Assembly (NCBI GenBank): GCA_965243345.1
Contig: CBDEUR010000003.1
Coordinates: 3,100,001-3,164,000 of the forward strand
DNA: 64,000 nt
From: Bin52 sp965243345
GTDB taxonomy: Bacteria > Pseudomonadota > Alphaproteobacteria > Thalassobaculales > Thalassobaculaceae
Direction: 5' to 3'
The position numbers and the translations under genes were made by a program. A model generated the notes under the pieces. That model ran no database searches. It saw nothing but the letters and a program-made list of their open reading frames with translations, and was not told the DNA's origin. Position 1 is the stretch's first letter, and each line of letters opens with the position of its first letter. Of this stretch, positions 8,844 through 15,842 are shown in pieces.

Positions 8844-10001
8844 ATGCAGCACAGCACCCAGGTCTCGCTGACCCGGCGCCTGTTCGATCATATCGACGCC
8901 GGGACCACCGACATGGCGCCGGACGTCGCCTACAACAGCGTCGACGCCTTTACCTGCCCGGACCGGCTGCAGCGGGAATGGCGCACCCTGTTCCTCGATC
9001 ACCCGCAGTACCTGGGCCTGTCCTGCCAGATCCGTGATCCCGGTGACTACTTCACCAACGACGATCTCGGGGTTCCGATCCTGGTGACCCGGGACCGGGA
9101 GGGGACGGCGCGCGCGTTCCTCAACGTCTGCCGGCACCGCGGCGCCCGGCTCGTCGAGGGTTGCGGCCGCGGCAAGCGGGCCTTCGTCTGCCCCTACCAT
9201 GCCTGGAGCTACGACACGGCGGGTCGGCTGGTGTCGGTGCCGCAGCGCGGGAGTTTCGGAGAAATCGATACCGCGTCGCGCGGGTTGCGCGAACTGCCCT
9301 GCGAGGAACGCCACGGCATGATCTGGGTGTGCGCCCGGCCAGACGGCGCGATCGACCTGGACAGCTGTCTCGGCGGCCTGGATGAGGATTTCGCGAGCTA
9401 CGACTTTTCCAGCTACCACCACTACGAAACCCGGGTGAGATCCTGGAAGATGAACTGGAAGGTGGCGGTCGATACCTTCCTCGAGCCCTACCACTTCCCG
9501 GCCCTGCACCGGGATACGGTCGCTCCGATCTTCCTGCCGAACCTGTGCCTGGTCGACGCCTTCGGCCGCAACCTGCGCGAGGTGCTGGCGCGCCGGTCCA
9601 TCATGGACATGCGCGATCAGCCCGAGTCCCGGTGGGACCTGATCCGGGAATCGGCGATCGTCTATGTCCTGGTCCCCAACGTGGTCGTGATCTCGCAGAT
9701 CGACCACCTCGAGATCTTCCGGCTCTACCCGGTCGACGGCAAGGTCGGCGAGACGCTGGTGTACTTCGAGTTCTACATCCCCGAACCCGCGACCTCCGAG
9801 AAGGCGGTCGAGCACTGGCGGCGCAACCTCGACCTGACGATCCGGACCATCGAGCAGGAGGACTTCCCCACCGGCGAGGGTATCCAGGCCGGCATGACGT
9901 CCGGGGCCCAGCGCGAGGTGGTCTACGGACGCAACGAGCCGGCGCTGCAGCATTTCGAACGGACCATCACCGAGATGGTGGAGATGTCTGCGGCGGCGTG
10001 A
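8844..10001 (+). CDS. Rieske non-heme iron oxygenase, alpha subunit
   Basis: A 385-residue ring-hydroxylating or demethylating oxygenase. The Rieske cluster ligands are in CRHRGARLVEG and CPYHAWSY. The catalytic iron site shows as DTFLEPYHFPALH (His and His) with a downstream acidic residue. The ATG at 8844 is chosen over a TTG at 8838 because acggag lies seven bases before it. No reductase or ferredoxin gene is adjacent, so electrons must come from a component encoded elsewhere. It sits between two SDR genes. Carnitine-, betaine- or aromatic-type substrates are all compatible. Confidence 0.92.
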   Translation: MQHSTQVSLTRRLFDHIDAGTTDMAPDVAYNSVDAFTCPDRLQREWRTLFLDHPQYLGLSCQIRDPGDYFTNDDLGVPILVTRDREGTARAFLNVCRHRGARLVEGCGRGKRAFVCPYHAWSYDTAGRLVSVPQRGSFGEIDTASRGLRELPCEERHGMIWVCARPDGAIDLDSCLGGLDEDFASYDFSSYHHYETRVRSWKMNWKVAVDTFLEPYHFPALHRDTVAPIFLPNLCLVDAFGRNLREVLARRSIMDMRDQPESRWDLIRESAIVYVLVPNVVVISQIDHLEIFRLYPVDGKVGETLVYFEFYIPEPATSEKAVEHWRRNLDLTIRTIEQEDFPTGEGIQAGMTSGAQREVVYGRNEPALQHFERTITEMVEMSAAA

Positions 10002-10028
10002 GCAGTCCGCGCAGGATGGAGGAAACAC

Positions 10029-10778
10029 ATGACCGTCACACATGACTTCTCCGGCCGCGGCGCCGTGGTCACCGGGGGTGCGCGGGGCATCGGTCTCGCC
10101 ATCGCCCTGCGGCTGGCAACCGGAGGCGCCTGGGTCTCGTTGTGGGACCTCGACGGCGAGCGCATGGCCGAGGTCGCGGGCCAGTTTCCCGACGGTGTCG
10201 ACTGCCGCACCGTCGACATCACCGACCCCGCATCGGTCGCTGCCGCAACCGAGGCAACCCGGGCCGCGATCGGGGCGGTCGACATCCTGGTCAACAGTGC
10301 CGGGATCGCCGGTCCCAACCACACGACCTGGGAGTATCCGGTCGAGGAATGGGAACGGGTCATCGACATCGACCTGAACGGCACCTTCCTGTGCTGCCGC
10401 GCCGTTGTTCCGGGAATGCGGGAGCGCAACTACGGCCGGATCGTCAACATCGCCTCGATTGCGGGCAAGGAAGGCAATCCGAACGCGTCGGCCTACAGCG
10501 CGGCGAAGGCCGGGGTGATCGGCCTGACCAAGTCGCTGGGCAAGGAGCTGGCGTCGACCCCGATCACGGTGAACTGCATCACGCCGGCGGCGGTCCGCAC
10601 CGAGATCTTCGACCAGGTCAGCCAGTCCCACATCGACTACATGCTCTCGAAGATCCCGATCGGGCGGTTTGGCCTGGTCGAGGAGATGGCGAGCCTGGTG
10701 GCCTGGCTGGTGTCGGAGGAGTGCTCCTTCACCACCGGTGCCGTGTTTGACATTTCGGGCGGGCGTGCAACCTACTGA
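10029..10778 (+). CDS. SDR-family oxidoreductase (3-oxoacyl-ACP reductase-like)
   Basis: A 249-residue short-chain dehydrogenase with TGGARGIG, NSAG, the catalytic Ser in VNIASIAGKEG and YSAAK. A ggagg lies just before the ATG at 10029. It belongs to the FabG-like group, but its position between the Rieske oxygenase and an amidase argues for a catabolic alcohol dehydrogenase rather than fatty-acid synthesis. The Asp in WDLDGER at the end of the second strand again points to NAD. Confidence 0.92.
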   Translation: MTVTHDFSGRGAVVTGGARGIGLAIALRLATGGAWVSLWDLDGERMAEVAGQFPDGVDCRTVDITDPASVAAATEATRAAIGAVDILVNSAGIAGPNHTTWEYPVEEWERVIDIDLNGTFLCCRAVVPGMRERNYGRIVNIASIAGKEGNPNASAYSAAKAGVIGLTKSLGKELASTPITVNCITPAAVRTEIFDQVSQSHIDYMLSKIPIGRFGLVEEMASLVAWLVSEECSFTTGAVFDISGGRATY

Positions 10779-10809
10779 CCGGGTCGCCGCCTGCCCCCGG
10801 AGAATCCCG

Positions 10810-12267
10810 ATGACCGCCGACAGCAGCCTCATACCGCGCACCGCAAACGAAATCGTCGCACTGCTGCGCTCCGAAGAGATCAGCCCGCTCGACCTGCTCG
10901 ACACGCTCGAGGAGCGCATCGCCGAGGTGGACGGCGCGGTCAATGCCATGGTCACGCTCTGCTTCGATCGCGCGCGCCAGGACGCGGGGCGCCTCATGGC
11001 GCGCCCTGTCGGCGAACGCGGCCGGCTCGCGGGCATGCCGGTGGCCATCAAGGATCTCAATCCGGTTGCCGGTGTCCGCACCACCTGGGGATCGCCGATC
11101 TACGCCGACTTCGTTCCGGCCCGGTCCGACTGCCTGGTGGAGATCCTCGAGGCCGAGGGCGCCGTCATCTACGCGAAGACCAACACGCCGGAATTCGGCG
11201 CCGGCGCGAACACCTTCAACGAGGTCTTCGGGGCAACGGTCAACCCGTGGGACACCACGCGCAGCTGCGCCGGGTCATCCGGCGGATCGGCGGTCGCGCT
11301 CGCGACGGGACAAGCCTGGCTCGCCAGCGGGTCGGATCTCGGCGGATCGCTGCGCAACCCGGCGAGCTTCTGTTCGGTGATCGGCTTCCGGCCTAGCCCG
11401 GGCCGGGTAGCGGCGGGACCCGCGGGCCCCGGAGCCGCACCCGATGACCTGTTCGGGATCCCGGGCCAGCCGTTCGGCGTCGCCGGCCCGATGGCCCGGA
11501 CCGTGCCTGACGTCGCACTGATGCTCGACGCCATGACCGGGTTCCACCCGGCCGACCCGATCTCGCTGCCGCGCGAGGCGGGTCGCTACGTCGACGCGGT
11601 CGCCGCCCGGACCCTGCCTCGCCGGGTCGCGTTCTCGCGCGACCTCGGCGTCACCCCGGTCGATCCCGAGGTCGCGGAGATCTGCGAAGCCGCCTGCCGG
11701 CGGTTCTCCGACCTTGGCTGCACGGTCGAGGAGGCGCATCCGGATTTTTCCGACATCCAGGACATCTTCCAGACCTGGCGCGCGCTGCTGTTCTACACCG
11801 GCAAGCGGACGCTGCTGGAGACCCGCCGCTCCGAGCTCAAGCCGGAAGTGATCTGGAACATCGAGCGCGCTTCCGACATCTCGGTCGACGACTTCGCCCG
11901 GGTCGAGCTCGCGCGCGGCCGCTACATCGAAAGGGCCCGGGCCTTCTTCGAGACCTATGACCTGCTGGTGTGCCCGGCAACCGTCGTGGCGCCGTACCCG
12001 GTGGAACAGCGCTACGTGGAACGTCTCGGCGACCACGAGTTCTCGAACTACGTCGAGTGGCTGACCATCGCCTACGCAATCACCATGACCGGCCACCCGG
12101 CGATGAGCGTGCCGGCCGGCTTCACCGCCTCCGGCCTGCCGGTCGGGCTGCAGCTGGTCGGCGGACCGCGCGGTGAGGCAGCACTGCTGTCGGCCGCGGC
12201 ACTCTACGAGGAGGAGGCGGGACTGTCGGGGAAGGTTCCCATCGTGCCGCGTTCTCCGGGCGGCTGA
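10810..12267 (+). CDS. Amidase signature family protein
   Basis: A 485-residue amidase-signature enzyme (Ser-Ser-Lys triad). Visible marks are the catalytic Lys in VAIKDLN, the signature block CAGSSGGSAVALATG and the GSDLGGSLRNPASF segment with the acyl-enzyme Ser. The start is the ATG at 10810 (MTADSSLIPRTANEIVALL), where family similarity begins; the frame further upstream only overlaps the SDR gene. It is likely a hydrolase of an amide in the pathway encoded by this block; a glutamyl-tRNA amidotransferase role is unlikely because no gatB or gatC is present. Confidence 0.92.
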   Translation: MTADSSLIPRTANEIVALLRSEEISPLDLLDTLEERIAEVDGAVNAMVTLCFDRARQDAGRLMARPVGERGRLAGMPVAIKDLNPVAGVRTTWGSPIYADFVPARSDCLVEILEAEGAVIYAKTNTPEFGAGANTFNEVFGATVNPWDTTRSCAGSSGGSAVALATGQAWLASGSDLGGSLRNPASFCSVIGFRPSPGRVAAGPAGPGAAPDDLFGIPGQPFGVAGPMARTVPDVALMLDAMTGFHPADPISLPREAGRYVDAVAARTLPRRVAFSRDLGVTPVDPEVAEICEAACRRFSDLGCTVEEAHPDFSDIQDIFQTWRALLFYTGKRTLLETRRSELKPEVIWNIERASDISVDDFARVELARGRYIERARAFFETYDLLVCPATVVAPYPVEQRYVERLGDHEFSNYVEWLTIAYAITMTGHPAMSVPAGFTASGLPVGLQLVGGPRGEAALLSAAALYEEEAGLSGKVPIVPRSPGG

Positions 12268-12280
12268 CGGGGAGGGCATC

Positions 12281-12574
12281 ATGGCTGACAGGTTGACGGC
12301 GCAGGAACGCGAGGAAGCGCTTGCCGGGTTGCCCGGCTGGTCGGCGACCGAAGGGCGCGACGCCATCGAGAGCAACTTCAGGTTCGCCGACTTCGGCGAG
12401 GCCTTTGCCTTCATGGCCCGGGTAGCGCTGCGCGCCGAGCAGATGGACCATCACCCGGAATGGTTCAACGTCTACAACCGGGTCGAGGTCACGCTGGCGA
12501 CCCACGATGCGGGCGGTGTCACCGAACTCGACATCAGCCTCGCCCGGTTCATGAACACCTGCGCCGGTCGCTGA
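12281..12574 (+). CDS. phhB: Pterin-4a-carbinolamine dehydratase
   Basis: A 97-residue protein matching 4a-hydroxytetrahydrobiopterin dehydratase, which recycles the pterin cofactor of aromatic amino-acid hydroxylases. The dehydratase signature is seen as AEQMDHHPEWFNVYNRVEVTL, followed by LATHDAGGVTELD. Its ATG at 12281 is preceded by ggggaggg. No aromatic amino-acid hydroxylase is next to it. Its 3' end (FMNTCAGR then stop) is one edge of the genomic island, and a diverged copy of the same 3' end occurs at the far side near 22517-22540. Confidence 0.93.
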   Translation: MADRLTAQEREEALAGLPGWSATEGRDAIESNFRFADFGEAFAFMARVALRAEQMDHHPEWFNVYNRVEVTLATHDAGGVTELDISLARFMNTCAGR

Positions 12575-12705
12575 GTACGGCCAGGAATTCGAGGATCAGC
12601 CGCGAGGGTTCTTTCGACCCTTGCCCGCAGCTTCGACCAGCGCAAGTCGGCCGAAATCTCCCGGATCATGCGCTCGGCGCACCCGGTCTGCGAAACGCAC
12701 CCTGC
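12555..12705. repeat. Left island-boundary direct repeat (phhB 3' end plus decayed hydrolase 3' end)
   Basis: This stretch matches 22515-22690 in the same orientation. It begins inside the phhB 3' end (gttcatga...cctgcgc) and continues through a 27-base identical core (12581-12607, equal to 22547-22573) and then diverged sequence with small deletions. At the right copy that second half is the real 3' end of the epoxide-hydrolase-like gene. Here it is a decayed fragment: the minus strand still reads RLALVEAAGKG where the intact gene reads GLVLVEGAGHW. The simplest reading is that phhB and the hydrolase were once convergent neighbours and the island was inserted with duplication of their junction. 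Confidence 0.75.
12581..12705 (-). pseudogene. Decayed 3' fragment of epoxide-hydrolase-like gene
   Basis: About 125 bp on the minus strand correspond to the last 45 or so codons of the hydrolase whose intact copy is at 22515-23663. Short indels break the frame. It carries no start and cannot make a product. It is described here because it dates and orients the island insertion. Confidence 0.7.
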
Positions 12706-12777
12706 GCATCGACCCGTGACCGCCCCCCGGGAACTTCGACAAGAGAACACCGGGCGCAGACGCTCCGAGGAGAGCCC

Positions 12778-12861
12778 ATGAACCGACCCAGGCGCCTGGC
12801 CCCGAATTCCGAAAGCGAAACAAGCCCCGCCTGCGCATTCCTGCACGCCGCAACCCGTTGA
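12778..12861 (+). CDS. Possible 27-residue small protein, unknown
   Basis: A short frame (MNRPRRLAPNSESETSPACA at its start) sits behind a very good ribosome-binding site (gaggag, 6 bases before the ATG). No family is recognised. It lies at the inner edge of the island, between the hydrolase fragment and the zeta toxin, and may be chance. Confidence 0.2.
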   Translation: MNRPRRLAPNSESETSPACAFLHAATR

Positions 12862-12883
12862 CGGCGGCGCATGGCGGCCGCCG

Positions 12884-13459
12884 TCATCGCCGCCGGTGCG
12901 GCAGCCCGGTCCGCGCGAGAGCCAAGGCCACCCAGCCGGGAACCGTTCCGGCAACCCACCAGGCGCCGTCCCTGAGGATCGCAACCTCCCGGTGCGGCCG
13001 GTCGGGATCGGAGTTGTCGTAGAGCATGGCCTCGTGCGCGAACGCAATCGCCGCCGGGAGACTGGCGTGCGAGCGCTCGAACCGCCTCCGCGCGTCCGTT
13101 TCCGGGACATCGTGGCCGCCGAGCGCAACGCGGTTGCGGATCCGGTCGAGCGCCCGGTCCGGCGACGTGACCGACACATAGTGCAGGACGACCCGGTAGC
13201 CTGCCCGACGTGCGGCGTCCATGTGGCGAAGAATGCCGGAACCGGCGAGGGTGGTTTCCACGAGATGCGTCCGGCTGGCGCCGAGCGCAACCTGTCGCCG
13301 GCGCAGCGCCTCGCGCCCCGCCTGTCCGGGACCATCGGCCGTCATGCCGCGGGCGATGGCGTCGGGGTCGATGATGTCGAGCCCTCTGAAGCCACTCATG
13401 TGTGTAAGGGTTGACTTGCCGCACCCGTTGGGGCCGGCAACGACAAGGAGGGTCGGCAC
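12884..13459 (-). CDS. Zeta-toxin-like P-loop kinase
   Basis: About 191 residues of the zeta toxin/AAA P-loop family, which in characterised members phosphorylate UDP-N-acetylglucosamine and block cell-wall synthesis. The start is probably the GTG at 13459, giving VPTLLVVAGPNGCGKSTLTH with the Walker A lysine at residue 15. The following IDPDAIAR and the RLIxE-like THLVETTLAGSG match zeta proteins, and VVLHYVSVTSPDRALDRIRNRV is also typical. It starts 14 bases after the stop of the small gene upstream, so the two form a bicistron. No classical epsilon antitoxin is visible; the small upstream protein is the natural candidate partner, but that is inference. Confidence 0.82.
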   Translation of the reverse strand: MPTLLVVAGPNGCGKSTLTHMSGFRGLDIIDPDAIARGMTADGPGQAGREALRRRQVALGASRTHLVETTLAGSGILRHMDAARRAGYRVVLHYVSVTSPDRALDRIRNRVALGGHDVPETDARRRFERSHASLPAAIAFAHEAMLYDNSDPDRPHREVAILRDGAWWVAGTVPGWVALALARTGLPHRRR

Positions 13460-13473
13460 GGACGTCGGCCGAG

Positions 13474-13677
13474 TCAGGCGGACTTTCGCTCGGGCGCAAC
13501 GAGCACGCGGTCTCCTTCCTTGGTCCGCGCGATATAGGCGCCGTCCGAACGGATGCCGTAGAGCGTACCACCGGCTTCGACCTGAGCCGCCAGGTTCGCC
13601 TTGATCTCGTCGCGCCAGCCCTTCGGGAACCCCGGTATGTCGGGCGGCGGCCCGTATGGGTACCAATGATCGCTCAT
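13474..13677 (-). CDS. Small protein paired with zeta toxin (candidate antitoxin)
   Basis: A 67-residue acidic-to-neutral protein beginning MSDHWYPYGPPPDIPG and ending with DGAYIARTKEGDRVLVAPER. No named domain is recognised. It is followed after 14 bases by the zeta-toxin gene, which is why I suggest an antitoxin or accessory role. A paralogue of the same length and about 80% similarity is at 21902-22105 without a toxin. The conservation of the frame in both copies, while neighbouring integrase genes have decayed, argues that it is a real and selected gene. Confidence 0.7.
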   Translation of the reverse strand: MSDHWYPYGPPPDIPGFPKGWRDEIKANLAAQVEAGGTLYGIRSDGAYIARTKEGDRVLVAPERKSA

Positions 13678-13709
13678 GTCGCCCACCATACACTCCACCG
13701 CCATTCCGT

Positions 13710-13898
13710 TCAAACCGGTCCCGCCACCGCAACACCGCTCGGCGGTCGCCGGCCCCGCAGTTTCCGTTGAACCGCCAGCGCCACCCGCTCGGCAGCCTCG
13801 CCAAGGGTCCCGTCGTCGAGATGAACGTACCTGTTGGCGGTGCTGGCCCACCAGTGGCCGGGCAGGCGTCCCGCGACACGCAGACTTGCGCCGTTCAT
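13710..13898 (-). pseudogene. Tyrosine recombinase C-terminal remnant
   Basis: The minus-strand frame contains LPGHWWASTANRYVHLDDG followed by GEAAERVA, which is the end of a tyrosine recombinase (the LGH...TxxRYAHL box with the nucleophile Tyr, then the C-terminal helix). The rest of the enzyme is missing. The same remnant exists at 22174-22308. Confidence 0.65.
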
Positions 13899-13937
13899 CA
13901 CCGCGTTCGATGCGTGCACATACCTCCTATGTCGTGC

Positions 13938-14093
13938 CAGACAACAGGAGGCATCATCGCCTGCGATCTGCTCCAGGCCGGCGTGGATATCAATACGAAT
14001 GGCACCTGGCTCGGGCATGTTTCACTCGGCACGACCAGCATCTATGCTGAGATCGACCCCGAAATGAAGGCGCTCGGCGACGCGGTGGAGGTG
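13938..14093 (+). pseudogene. Second tyrosine recombinase C-terminal remnant, opposite strand
   Basis: The forward frame reads ACDLLQAGVDINTNGTWLGH and then VSLGTTSIYAEID, the C-terminal catalytic box of a different integrase subgroup (LLQAGVDI..., WLGH, then the Tyr in IYAEID). Upstream catalytic boxes are absent. It shows that at least two unrelated integrases have left pieces here. Confidence 0.65.
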
Positions 14094-14099
14094 AAACCG

Positions 14100-14456
14100 G
14101 GCCTGGACCCTCGGCGAATTCGTCCGGCCCCGATCCCAGAAAATACTTCGCTGCCACGATGCGGCGGTGAATGTCCGCCATGCCGGCGGCGATGAACCGG
14201 CGCGGCTGGAACTGGCTCTCGCCCCTGGCGGTCTCGACGGTGCGGACCGGGCCCGCCCGGGCGTAGACGTCCTGGAAAAGGTGGAGGTGGTTCGCCTTCA
14301 GGCGGCCGAGGTCGAAATCGCCCGCCGGCACGGGCTCAAGAAGGCGCGGGCAACAAGCTCTCGTTCCGCTGTTTCCAGGGGCGCGGCGTCCCGGTTGTCC
14401 AGCCTGTTGCGGAGTACGGTGTAGTCAGGCGGATAGCAGTAGTCGCGACCGCTCAT
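14100..14456 (-). pseudogene. Frameshifted and truncated Fic-family protein
   Basis: The start is MSGRDYCYPPDYTVLRNRLD (ATG at 14456), the usual N-terminus of small Fic AMP-transferases. The frame then shifts near 14340 and continues as PAGDFDLGRLKANHLHLFQD with VYARAGPVRTVETARG and PPRFI-like QPRRFIAAGMADIHRRI. The catalytic HxFx(D/E)GNGR motif, which should follow, is missing. The gene therefore cannot make an active AMPylator. Its ATG overlaps the stop of the putative antitoxin (ATGA), the usual layout of Fic toxin-antitoxin pairs. Confidence 0.75.
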
Positions 14457-14674
14457 TCCGCCGCGGCGACGCGGCCGCGGTCTTCGATCCGGCGGAGGAC
14501 ATGGGAGCGGCGACGTTCGGGCGGCCACCCTTCGCGCTGGAACATCTCGAACATGGCGATCTCTTCCGCCGTCAGTAGTTTGCCCTCGATCGCATGGAAG
14601 TGCACGGCCTCGGCCAGCAGTTGGTCCGCGGCGGCGCTCGCGGCGGAATTGGAATGACGCTGGATCCTGAACAT
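14453..14674 (-). CDS. Putative Fic antitoxin-like protein
   Basis: A 73-residue reading frame beginning MFRIQRHSNSAASAAADQLL, although the frame is open further upstream to 15016. It ends on the start codon of the Fic pseudogene, so it occupies the antitoxin position. The segment HFHAIEGKLLTAEE resembles the Fic-inhibiting helix motif (S/T)xxxE(G/N): the Glu-Gly is present but the Ser/Thr position is Phe. It continues with MFEMFQREGWPPERRR. Family assignment is by position and this motif only. Since the toxin is broken, it may be a relic. Confidence 0.5.
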   Translation of the reverse strand: MFRIQRHSNSAASAAADQLLAEAVHFHAIEGKLLTAEEIAMFEMFQREGWPPERRRSHVLRRIEDRGRVAAAE

Positions 14675-14707
14675 GCCGCGACCGTACCGGTTTGCGCCGG
14701 AGAAGGG

Positions 14708-14870
14708 GAAGACCAGCGGCAGGCCGTTGACGACGCGTTCCAGATCGGCCCGGCGGTTGTAGTTCGGTGTCCGGAGGCCGGTGAGCTTCAACTCGCGCAC
14801 GGCGAGGAAGCGATCGGAGTCCACCGCGTTTTCGTAGTTGATCACCCGGACACGGGTGTTCTTCCGGTGG
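14708..14870 (-). pseudogene. Fragment of type I restriction HsdR N-terminal domain
   Basis: Upstream of the antitoxin-like part and in the same frame, the minus strand reads RVRVINYENAVDSDRF, LAVRELKLTG, TPNYNRRADL and VNGLPLVF. This is the N-terminal nuclease region of HsdR, in which FVNGLPLVFIELK normally carries the PD-(D/E)XK catalytic residues. The match stops right at LVF, before the ExK part. The DNA has therefore been joined to the antitoxin-like sequence, giving a chimeric open frame of 187 codons (14453-15016). Confidence 0.65.
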
Positions 14871-15081
14871 CCGAAATCAGGAAGGTCGCCGTCGTGCTGT
14901 CGGGCGTTGCCATCGCTGCCGTCGTGGTGCTGTCTCCTTCCTGCCGGTGCTGGGGAGCCACTTGCGCGGGGCGAGGACGTCATCGCCATTGGCCCGTCGA
15001 GCGGCGTGTCGTTCAAGTCCTGCGAGGGGCTGAAGGAGGCGCTGATCCGATGGATCAGCGGACTTGCTGGCGGATGCCTTA

Positions 15082-15099
15082 TGTAGTTACATAACTACA
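15082..15099. promoter_or_regulatory. Palindromic operator candidate upstream of phd
   Basis: tgtagtta, a 2-base centre, then taactaca: perfect 8-base arms, 24 bases before the phd ATG. Phd/YefM antitoxins autoregulate by binding short palindromes in this position. Confidence 0.6.
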
Positions 15100-15122
15100 G
15101 ATACCAATTCCGGGAGCCCGCC

Positions 15123-15377
15123 ATGACCATCACGACCGTGACGAGCCGCGAGCTCAACCAGGATGTCGGACGGGCGAAGAGAGCGGCGAAGTCGGGGCCG
15201 GTGTTCATCACCGACCGCGGCAAACCGGCGCACGTTCTGCTCAGCATCGAAGACTACCGGAGACTGGCGGGACAGCGCCGCAGTCTGGCGGAGGCATTGT
15301 CCATGCCCGGTCTGACCGAAATCGACCTCGATGCGCCCCGCGCCCGCATCGAGGCTGCTGTACCCGATCTGAGCTGA
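15123..15377 (+). CDS. Phd/YefM-family antitoxin
   Basis: An 84-residue type II antitoxin. The N-terminal DNA-binding part is visible as TVTSRELNQDVGRAKRAAKS, then GPVFITDRGKPAHVLLSIEDYRRL, and an acidic toxin-binding tail (LTEIDLDAPRAR). The ATG at 15123 follows a gggag. Its stop overlaps the ATG of a PIN-type toxin gene (TGATG), the normal arrangement for phd-vapC pairs, but that toxin ends after 13 codons. The protein is intact and in good frame, and a palindromic operator is present upstream. Confidence 0.88.
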   Translation: MTITTVTSRELNQDVGRAKRAAKSGPVFITDRGKPAHVLLSIEDYRRLAGQRRSLAEALSMPGLTEIDLDAPRARIEAAVPDLS

Positions 15378-15418
15378 TGTTCCTGCTTGATACGCATATT
15401 GTAGAACACGCTTGGTAG
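15377..15418 (+). pseudogene. Truncated VapC/PIN toxin, 13 codons
   Basis: MFLLDTHIVEHAW then TAG. The first five residues, including the first catalytic Asp of PIN domains (MxLLDT), are normal; the sequence then departs and stops. The DNA after it is unusually AT-rich (about 15390-15470), as if foreign DNA has replaced the rest of the toxin. Confidence 0.7.
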
Positions 15419-15480
15419 CGCCGTAAGTCGCTGTAATATAGTAGTTTATTCTGTTTTCCTGCTGGACGGATTTCAGCCCC

Positions 15481-15585
15481 GTAAGCGATGGAGTGGACGC
15501 CCCCTCCTGACGGCATCGAGATCGTGCCACGGTGGTGCAGCGATTAAGCCCACTGAGAGGAGGGAGCGACCACTCCATCGCTTAC
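15481..15585. mobile_element. 105-bp element with 28-bp terminal inverted repeats
   Basis: The left end 15481-15508 and right end 15558-15585 are inverted repeats, 26 of 28 positions matching, with the outer 16 (gtaagcgatggagtgg) perfect. The GTAAGCG start is like the ends of IS66-family elements. Only 49 bp lie between the arms, so it could be a MITE-like derivative or the two ends of an IS that lost its genes. I see no matching 8-bp target duplication at its edges. Confidence 0.55.
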
Positions 15586-15842
15586 CCTGATTCTTGCTGT
15601 CCGCCGTCGCCAGTGCTATCTCCTGCGTGCTACTGATCGGTGGCACGCCCATCGGCGCCAAATGCCGACATTCTCCGGTCGCCGACGACGAGAATCGGCA
15701 TCGATCCGGCCCTCGTTTAGGCGTCCGAACGGGTCGGACAGCCTCGGTTTAGCGCATAATCCCGGCGCACCGGGACCTCGTTCAGCAAACAATTCGAGAC
15801 GAAAGACAGCCCCACACAATGCCAGACTCCACCGAGTAGACC
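15586..15842. other. Island intergenic region, no gene seen
   Basis: No coding sequence is recognised between the inverted-repeat element and the ribbon-helix-helix gene. A cataat hexamer at 15755-15760, followed by a short tcccgg/ccggga hairpin, could belong to the promoter of the downstream genes, but no good -35 box is placed with it. Confidence 0.3.

Larger units (their letters stand above)
13440..13920 (-). repeat. Internal direct repeat, left copy (integrase C-terminus + small gene)
   Basis: This segment and 21880-22340 share the same order and orientation: an integrase C-terminal remnant, then the 67-codon small gene, and matching flanks (ggtcggcac before the small-gene stop; cgccgttcatca at the other end). 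The copies have diverged at many positions, so the duplication is old. The two copies are 8.4 kb apart and enclose the Fic, Phd and SMC-S24 genes. Confidence 0.7.

Noticed and set aside
8787..11084. Minus-strand open frame of about 765 codons
   Set aside because: It is the antisense of the SDR, Rieske and amidase genes, has no domain similarity, and its length is explained by high third-position GC.
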